Shown piece after piece: positions 4,980 to 9,517 of a stretch of DNA of 9,517 bases; position 1 is the first letter of the stretch, and the number at the start of each line of letters is the position of its first letter. The DNA comes from Bacillota bacterium (lineage in GTDB: Bacteria; Bacillota; Clostridia; Lachnospirales; Lachnospiraceae): positions 1 through 9,517 of the forward strand of contig JAEWHU010000195.1 in assembly GCA_023387635.1 (NCBI GenBank), given 5' to 3'. The notes under the pieces are model-generated. The model had not been told where the DNA came from, searched no databases, and saw nothing but the letters and a program-made list of their open reading frames with translations. A program made the position numbers and the translations under genes.

Positions 4980-6515
4980 ATGTCACAGACAAAGAAATCT
5001 GCATTTGCAATTGAATGTAAGGGAATAACGAAGCGCTTTGGTAGCGTAATAGCAAATGACCACATAGATTTAAATGTGAAGCAAGGTGAAATACTTGCCC
5101 TACTCGGTGAAAATGGTTCTGGTAAGACAACATTAATGAATATGCTCTCTGGAATTTACCATCCGGATGAAGGAAGCATTTCGATTCACGGAGAAGAAGT
5201 AACGATTAATTCCCCAACCGATGCAACAGTTCTTGGTATTGGTATGATTCATCAGCATTTTAAACTGGTTGAAGTATTTTCTGCGATGGAAAACATTATA
5301 CTTGGTACAAAAGAAAAATTAGAAAAACCCAAAGTGCTAAAAGAAAATATTGAGAAAATATGTACAAAATTTGGACTAGACATCGATGCCAAAAAGAGAG
5401 TCTACAATATGTCTGTTAGTGAAAAGCAGACCGTAGAAATCTTAAAAGTTTTATATAGAGGTGCTAAAATTCTAATTTTAGATGAACCAACAGCAGTTTT
5501 AACACCACAAGAAACAGACAAATTATTTGCTATCTTACGCCGCATGAAAGAACAAGGCAATGCGATTATTATAATTACCCATAAATTAAACGAAGTTCTT
5601 GATATTAGTGACCGAGTAACCATACTTCGTAAAGGGAAAAGTATTGAAACGGTAGTAACTGCTGAATGCGATTCGAAAATGCTGACAGAGTTGATGGTTG
5701 GTAGACCTGTAAGTTTGGAAATAGAACGCCCAGAAATTAAAAAGAAGGAAACGGTTCTTGAATGTAAAAACCTATCTATCCTTAAATCAGATGGAACAAA
5801 GGGAATCGATGATATTACGTTTAAAATTAAATCAGGAGAAATTCTTGGAATCGCTGGTGTTGCTGGTAGCGGGCAAAAAGAATTATGTGAAGGTATTGCA
5901 GGCTTGCTACAAGTTCAAAATGGTGAAATTAATTACAAAGGTGAAAATATAGTAGGTAAATCTCCCCTTGAAATCATTAATTATGGAATCAGTATGAGCT
6001 TCGTTCCAGAAGACCGACTTGGTATGGGATTAGTAGCTGGTATGGACATGGTAGATAATATGCTTCTTAAAAGTTATAAAGATGGTAAGGGACCATTCGT
6101 TCGTAGAAAACCAGCAAGAACACTCGCAGAAAAATTAGTGAAAAAGCTAAAAATTGTTACCCCTGGTGTGGAAACTCCAGTACGATTAATGTCCGGTGGT
6201 AATGTTCAAAAAGTTTTATTAGGACGTGAAATTGAGTCCAATCCTAACGTACTTATTACCGCTTATCCAGTAAGAGGTCTTGATATCAATGCATCTTATA
6301 CCGTTTATGATTTATTAAATGAGCAAAAGCAAAAGAATGTGGCAGTTATTTATGTTGGTGAAGATTTGGATGTTTTGCTTGAATTATCGGATCGCATTAT
6401 GGTTCTTTGTCATGGCAAAGTAACTGGTATTGTAGATGCAAAAATGACAACCAAGGAACATATCGGTTTACTTATGACAGGTGAAATGGATCAGGAGGAA
6501 GCAGTAAATGGCTAA
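4980..6515 (+). CDS. Double-domain ABC ATPase of the BMP importer (NupO/YufO-like)
   Basis: This 511-residue protein has two fused nucleotide-binding domains, as in sugar and nucleoside importers of the RbsA/YufO type. Domain 1 is intact: Walker A GENGSGKT (43-50), Q-loop Gln92, signature SVSEKQ (145-150), Walker B ILILDEP (164-170, Glu169) and His201. Domain 2 is degenerate. The Walker A site is GVAGSGQKE (293-301) without the usual Lys-Ser/Thr, which is normal for the family. The signature LMSGGNVQK (403-411) is good, but the Walker B region reads VLITAYPVRGLD (424-435), with Ala-Tyr where Asp-Glu would be, and the switch histidine region reads VGEDLD. Domain 2 therefore probably binds but does not hydrolyse ATP efficiently. 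The gene follows the hairpin and overlaps the first permease gene by eight bases. Confidence 0.95.
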   Translation: MSQTKKSAFAIECKGITKRFGSVIANDHIDLNVKQGEILALLGENGSGKTTLMNMLSGIYHPDEGSISIHGEEVTINSPTDATVLGIGMIHQHFKLVEVFSAMENIILGTKEKLEKPKVLKENIEKICTKFGLDIDAKKRVYNMSVSEKQTVEILKVLYRGAKILILDEPTAVLTPQETDKLFAILRRMKEQGNAIIIITHKLNEVLDISDRVTILRKGKSIETVVTAECDSKMLTELMVGRPVSLEIERPEIKKKETVLECKNLSILKSDGTKGIDDITFKIKSGEILGIAGVAGSGQKELCEGIAGLLQVQNGEINYKGENIVGKSPLEIINYGISMSFVPEDRLGMGLVAGMDMVDNMLLKSYKDGKGPFVRRKPARTLAEKLVKKLKIVTPGVETPVRLMSGGNVQKVLLGREIESNPNVLITAYPVRGLDINASYTVYDLLNEQKQKNVAVIYVGEDLDVLLELSDRIMVLCHGKVTGIVDAKMTTKEHIGLLMTGEMDQEEAVNG

Positions 6516-7608
6516 TATGAAAGTAAAAAGACAAAATGAACCTCTCATTCGTACAGTAAAACGAGCAGAGTTATCAAAAAATAAAATGATTGAATTACGA
6601 TTACTTGCATTATTGTTAGCATTAGTTGCAGGTGGTTTATTTATCCTTGTAATAGGTTATAATCCATTCAAAATATATGGAATGCTAGTAAGTGGCGCAT
6701 TTCGTAGTAAGCTAGCAATCCAAGGAACCGTTAAAATTATGATCCCATTACTTATAACATCATTAGGTGTTACACTAGCATTTAAAATGAAGTTTTGGAA
6801 CATCGGTGCGGAAGGACAGATGATTACTGGAGCTATTTTTGCCTCCTATTTTGCCCTGTTTCATGCAGATTTGCCACATGCATTATTACTAATTATTATG
6901 TTAGTAGCAGGTATGGTAGGTGGTGGTTTAGCAGCACTCTTACCTGCTTATTTTAAGTCACGTTACAATACAAATGAAACACTGTTTACATTAATGTTTA
7001 ATTATATAGCATTTAATATGGTCGTATTCTTAAGGGAATCGCTTTGGAGAGACCCAGCTTCTCCCGGCTATGCTAAAATCGCAAGATTTGATAAGAATGC
7101 GTGGCTTGATAAAGTATTTGGTGTACATGCAGGATGGATAGTAGCATTAATTTTAGTTGTAGTTGTTTTCATTTATTTAAGATATACAAAGCAAGGTTAT
7201 GAAATTAGTGTAGTTGGCGAAAGTCAGGCAACAGCAGCTTATGCAGGTATGAATGTTAAAAAGATTGTACTTCGTACAATGTTTATTAGCGGTGCCATTT
7301 GTGGTGTAGCTGGTATGATTGAAGTAAGTGGTTCGGCAATGACACTTACTACTGGTATCGCAGGTGGTGTAGGATTTACAGCAATTATTGTAGCTTGGCT
7401 AGGAAATCTAAATCCAATTTCGATTTTCATTATTTCAGCATTATTTAGCATTATGGAAAAAGGAAGTAGCGTAGTAGAATCTACATTTGGTTTATCGGGG
7501 GCATGTGCAGACGTATTACAAGGAATTATCTTATTCTTTGTTATTGGATGTGAGTTTTTTGCTAAATATCATTTTGTTATTCGTAAAAAAGGAGGAGCAA
7601 AAGCATGA
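6508..7608 (+). CDS. BMP importer permease 1 (NupP/YufP-like)
   Basis: This 366-residue integral membrane protein of the branched-chain/ribose permease superfamily (BPD_transp_2) forms half of the import channel. An N-terminal basic cytoplasmic stretch of about 29 residues is followed by a hydrophobic helix (30-50) and several further membrane segments. The family signature WNIGAEGQ (97-104), just after FKMKF, is clear, and the conserved loop GYEISVVGESQATAAYAGMN occurs later. AGGAGG lies nine bases before the ATG, inside the ATPase gene, and the reading frames overlap by eight bases, implying coupled translation. An alternative ATG three codons later is less well spaced. The end overlaps permease 2 by four bases. 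Confidence 0.94.
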   Translation: MANMKVKRQNEPLIRTVKRAELSKNKMIELRLLALLLALVAGGLFILVIGYNPFKIYGMLVSGAFRSKLAIQGTVKIMIPLLITSLGVTLAFKMKFWNIGAEGQMITGAIFASYFALFHADLPHALLLIIMLVAGMVGGGLAALLPAYFKSRYNTNETLFTLMFNYIAFNMVVFLRESLWRDPASPGYAKIARFDKNAWLDKVFGVHAGWIVALILVVVVFIYLRYTKQGYEISVVGESQATAAYAGMNVKKIVLRTMFISGAICGVAGMIEVSGSAMTLTTGIAGGVGFTAIIVAWLGNLNPISIFIISALFSIMEKGSSVVESTFGLSGACADVLQGIILFFVIGCEFFAKYHFVIRKKGGAKA

Positions 7609-8558
7609 GTATGATTATTCGTTTTATTGCAGTTTCAATTGCTTCTGGAACACCCATTTTATTTGGTACATTAGGTGAAATCCTCAATGAAAAAGTAGGA
7701 CATTTGAATTTAGGTGTAGAAGGTATGATGGCAATAGGTGCCTGTGCAGGCTTTATGGTAGGATATTCTACCGATAATTTTTTTCTAGCGTTACTAGCAG
7801 CCTTTGTGGCGGGAGCATTTGGGGCACTAATATACGGTATCTTAACCATTACATTTATGGCAAATCAAAACGTAACTGGCTTAACTCTTACTATCTTTGG
7901 TGTGGGTCTTGCTAACTTCTGGGGATTTTATGCACTTAGTAAGTCAGAAGAAGGAACATTAAAATTACCTGAGAATATTACTACACAAATGAGAAACATA
8001 AACATTAAAGGACTTAGTGATATTCCAGTACTTGGTGAATTGCTTTTCTCCTATAATCCTTTTGTCTATATAGGAATTATTACAGCAATACTTCTTGGTA
8101 TCTACCTTCACCATACAAAAACTGGTCTTAATATACGCGCAATTGGTGAAAATCCAGCAGCAGCGGATGCGGCCGGAATTAAAGTTACAAAGTGTAAGTA
8201 CTTAAATGTAATGCTTGGTGGTGGTATCTGTGGTATTGGTGGAGCTTACACAATCATGATTATCAATAAAGGTGTTTGGATTAGTGACTGTGTTGGAGGA
8301 ATCGGTTGGATTTCTGTTGCCCTAGTTATCTTTGCAACATGGAGCCCAGTAAAAGCAATTTTTGGTTCTTTTATCTTTGGAGCACTTCGTCAATTAAAAT
8401 ACTATATACCAGCATCACTTAACATCCCAGGTGCATTTTATGATATGTTGCCTTACCTTATTACAGTAATTGTATTAATAGCAGCATCCGTTCGTATGGC
8501 AAGAGAAAAATCTCAGCCAGAAGCTTGTGGTGTAAATTACTATAGAGAAGAGCGATAG
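7605..8558 (+). CDS. BMP importer permease 2 (NupQ/YufQ-like)
   Basis: This 317-residue membrane protein is the second, shorter permease of the importer and presumably pairs with permease 1 as a heterodimer in the membrane. It carries the family motif HLNLGVEGMMAIGA near residues 32-45, preceded by LGEILNEKVG, and the conserved loop TGLNIRAIGENPAAADAAGI, the counterpart of the one in permease 1. Its length matches YufQ (about 319 residues). The ATG overlaps the TGA of permease 1 (ATGA), with GGAGG nine bases upstream. It is the last gene of the operon; the nested hairpin terminator begins about 20 bases after the stop. Confidence 0.94.
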   Translation: MSMIIRFIAVSIASGTPILFGTLGEILNEKVGHLNLGVEGMMAIGACAGFMVGYSTDNFFLALLAAFVAGAFGALIYGILTITFMANQNVTGLTLTIFGVGLANFWGFYALSKSEEGTLKLPENITTQMRNINIKGLSDIPVLGELLFSYNPFVYIGIITAILLGIYLHHTKTGLNIRAIGENPAAADAAGIKVTKCKYLNVMLGGGICGIGGAYTIMIINKGVWISDCVGGIGWISVALVIFATWSPVKAIFGSFIFGALRQLKYYIPASLNIPGAFYDMLPYLITVIVLIAASVRMAREKSQPEACGVNYYREER

Positions 8559-8577
8559 TAATAATAAATATAATATA

Positions 8578-8653
8578 AAGAAAAGTCCTAAAACATATAC
8601 TGCTACTCCTTATTACAAGGAAAGCATATGGGCATATGTTAAGGACTTTTCTT
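8578..8653. terminator. Nested bidirectional hairpin terminator between convergent genes
   Basis: AAGAAAAGTCCT (8578-8589) pairs perfectly with AGGACTTTTCTT (8642-8653). Inside, AACATAT (8592-8598) pairs with ATATGTT (8634-8640), and an inner CCTT (8608-8611)/AAGG (8617-8620) hairpin sits in the loop. The stem ends in T-rich and A-rich arms, so it can act as a terminator for the importer operon reading right and for the small genes reading left. The 76-base length is unusual for a plain terminator. Confidence 0.75.
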
Positions 8654-8661
8654 AAATTCCA

Positions 8662-9084
8662 TTAATAATTGTTCATCACAAATAGTTCATTATTAATTTT
8701 TTGAGCATCTTCTGAAAATGTTACTATATTCCAATAATCAGAAACTTTTATTTCATACCTTTCAATTGGAATTATCTTCTTCTGGCATATCCACTGCCAT
8801 TCATCTATTTTCTTAAACTCCAAAGCATTCAATTTATATATGTATCCAACTCCATTAGGATTAAGACTTCCGTATTTTATATAAACCTTTCCACTGTTAC
8901 ACTCAAAATCTCTTCTTCCAGTAGGATTATCTGGATACCATCTTATTGGTAATGCAAATGGTATAACCTCATCAAAAGTCTCAGCTGCATAGATTCCTAA
9001 CATAGATTCATTACAGTTTTTACCACATGCTTTCTGAGGTATCAATTCATCTAATCTATATTGACTTCCGTGATATACATACAT
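8662..9084 (-). CDS. Unrecognised 140-residue protein, possible ADP-ribosyltransferase-like fold
   Basis: I do not recognise the family with certainty. The protein begins MYVYHGSQYRLDELIPQ, followed by GIYAAETFDEVIPFALP (30-46). An N-terminal Y-H-G-S strand followed by an I/V-Y-A block and an alpha helix is the pattern seen in small ADP-ribosyltransferase-fold proteins of the His-Tyr type. A matching catalytic glutamate cannot be assigned. Later features are EWQW (about 95-98), PIERYEI and a DYWNIVTFSEDA stretch near the end. There is no signal peptide or membrane segment, so it should be cytoplasmic. GGAGG lies eight bases before the ATG. The gene follows the 78-residue gene by 17 bases and is probably co-transcribed with it. 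The enzymatic guess is weak. Confidence 0.75.
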   Translation of the reverse strand: MYVYHGSQYRLDELIPQKACGKNCNESMLGIYAAETFDEVIPFALPIRWYPDNPTGRRDFECNSGKVYIKYGSLNPNGVGYIYKLNALEFKKIDEWQWICQKKIIPIERYEIKVSDYWNIVTFSEDAQKINNELFVMNNY

Positions 9085-9101
9085 ATATAGTTCCTCCTGT
9101 A

Positions 9102-9338
9102 CTATACTAAATGGTCAATATCATCTTTCAAAACCACAAAAGATTGGTCACGTAATGATAAATTAATCTCTTCTATTAACAAAGTTATTTCATCTTTAAT
9201 GGTACAATGTAAAGAATTAAACAGATAATCAAAGTCCCTGTTTAATTCTTCTCTATAAATCAATGGATGTCTCTTTAATTTGTCATATACAAAAGAAAAG
9301 TCTTCCTGATAGATATTAATTACCTCAGCATCAATCAT
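9102..9338 (-). CDS. Unrecognised acidic 78-residue protein
   Basis: I do not recognise this protein. It is acidic, rich in Asp and Glu, contains no cysteine pair or nucleotide-binding motif, and looks mainly helical with short strands (for example IKDEITLLIEEINLSL and SFVVLKDDIDHLV). GGAGG lies six bases before the ATG, a strong site that supports real translation. It starts 25 bases after the stop of the helicase gene and ends 17 bases before the 140-residue gene, so the three probably form one operon. A small acidic protein before a possible enzyme could be an antitoxin, immunity or adaptor protein; this is only inferred from position. Confidence 0.68.
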   Translation of the reverse strand: MIDAEVINIYQEDFSFVYDKLKRHPLIYREELNRDFDYLFNSLHCTIKDEITLLIEEINLSLRDQSFVVLKDDIDHLV

Positions 9339-9363
9339 ATTCTTCCTCCGAATAAATATAGTG

Positions 9364-9516
9364 TTAACTATTCGTACCCTCCGTTAAGTTATTTATATCT
9401 CTGATATTAACCTCTTGAGGTAGAGCATTTATAACAAATTTCTCATAAGCCTCCCCATATACCGAATCCATAATCACTATTTTACCATAGTCATCTTTAG
9501 TACGAATTAATCTGCC
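9364..9516 (-). CDS. C-terminal end of a DinG/Rad3-type superfamily 2 helicase (partial)
   Basis: An open frame enters from the right edge and gives 50 residues before a TAA at 9366-9364. It starts GRLIRTKDDYGKIVIMD and continues to a Y-x-x-F-V-I-N-A-L-P stretch. GRLIR is helicase motif VI (Q-x-x-G-R-x-x-R), whose arginines contact ATP. The D-x-G-x-[IV]-x-I-x-D run and the following Y...F...LP are typical of the C-terminal ends of DinG/YoaA/XPD-like (HELICc2) helicases. The last 17 residues (about 34-50) are a family-variable tail. The rest of the gene is outside the window, so full length, iron-sulfur domain and any nuclease domain cannot be judged. It lies directly upstream of the 78-residue gene and is probably in the same operon. 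Confidence 0.82.
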   Translation of the reverse strand, partial: GRLIRTKDDYGKIVIMDSVYGEAYEKFVINALPQEVNIRDINNLTEGTNS

Positions 9517-9517
9517 A

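Overview
The window is AT-rich and reads as a low-GC Gram-positive chromosome. Signs of this are strong GGAGG ribosome-binding sites 6-10 bases before almost every start, lipoprotein export by a VTGC lipobox, sigma-A type promoters with 17-base spacers, and protein families typical of Clostridia. A Lachnospiraceae-like anaerobe is my best guess, but no marker gene here fixes the genus. I see no rRNA, tRNA, CRISPR array or insertion sequence.

Left block (about 200-3393, minus strand). A four-gene operon is transcribed right to left: an XRE-type regulator with a long helical C-terminal region, a 66-residue two-helix membrane protein (PLDc_N type), an ABC ATPase and an ABC-2 type membrane protein. 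The genes are 5 bases apart, directly abutting, and overlapping by 4 bases. A good promoter (TTGAAA-17-TATAAT) and a 15-base perfect palindrome precede the operon, and a hairpin terminator follows it. The last three genes match the order yxlE-yxlF-yxlG of the Bacillus subtilis sigma-Y operon, but an XRE regulator stands where the sigma factor would be.

Middle block (3548-8653, plus strand). A divergently transcribed BMP-family importer operon encodes a lipoprotein binding protein, a double-domain ATPase and two permeases, the same layout as nucleoside importers such as NupNOPQ. It starts from TTGATT-17-TATAAT. Its leader of about 96 bases folds into three consecutive hairpins, the second of which looks like an intrinsic terminator, so the operon is probably controlled by attenuation. 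A second hairpin between the binding-protein gene and the ATPase gene probably lowers expression of the membrane parts relative to the binding protein. A 76-base nested hairpin ends the operon and also serves the convergent genes on its right.

Right block (8662-9516, minus strand). Three tightly spaced genes read leftwards: the C-terminal 50 codons of a DinG/Rad3-type helicase (motif VI GRLIR visible, the rest outside the window), an unrecognised acidic 78-residue protein, and an unrecognised 140-residue protein whose N-terminus resembles small ADP-ribosyltransferase-fold proteins. This is the part most likely to hide an undescribed system, possibly in defence or toxin-antitoxin biology, but that is inference from layout and a short motif.
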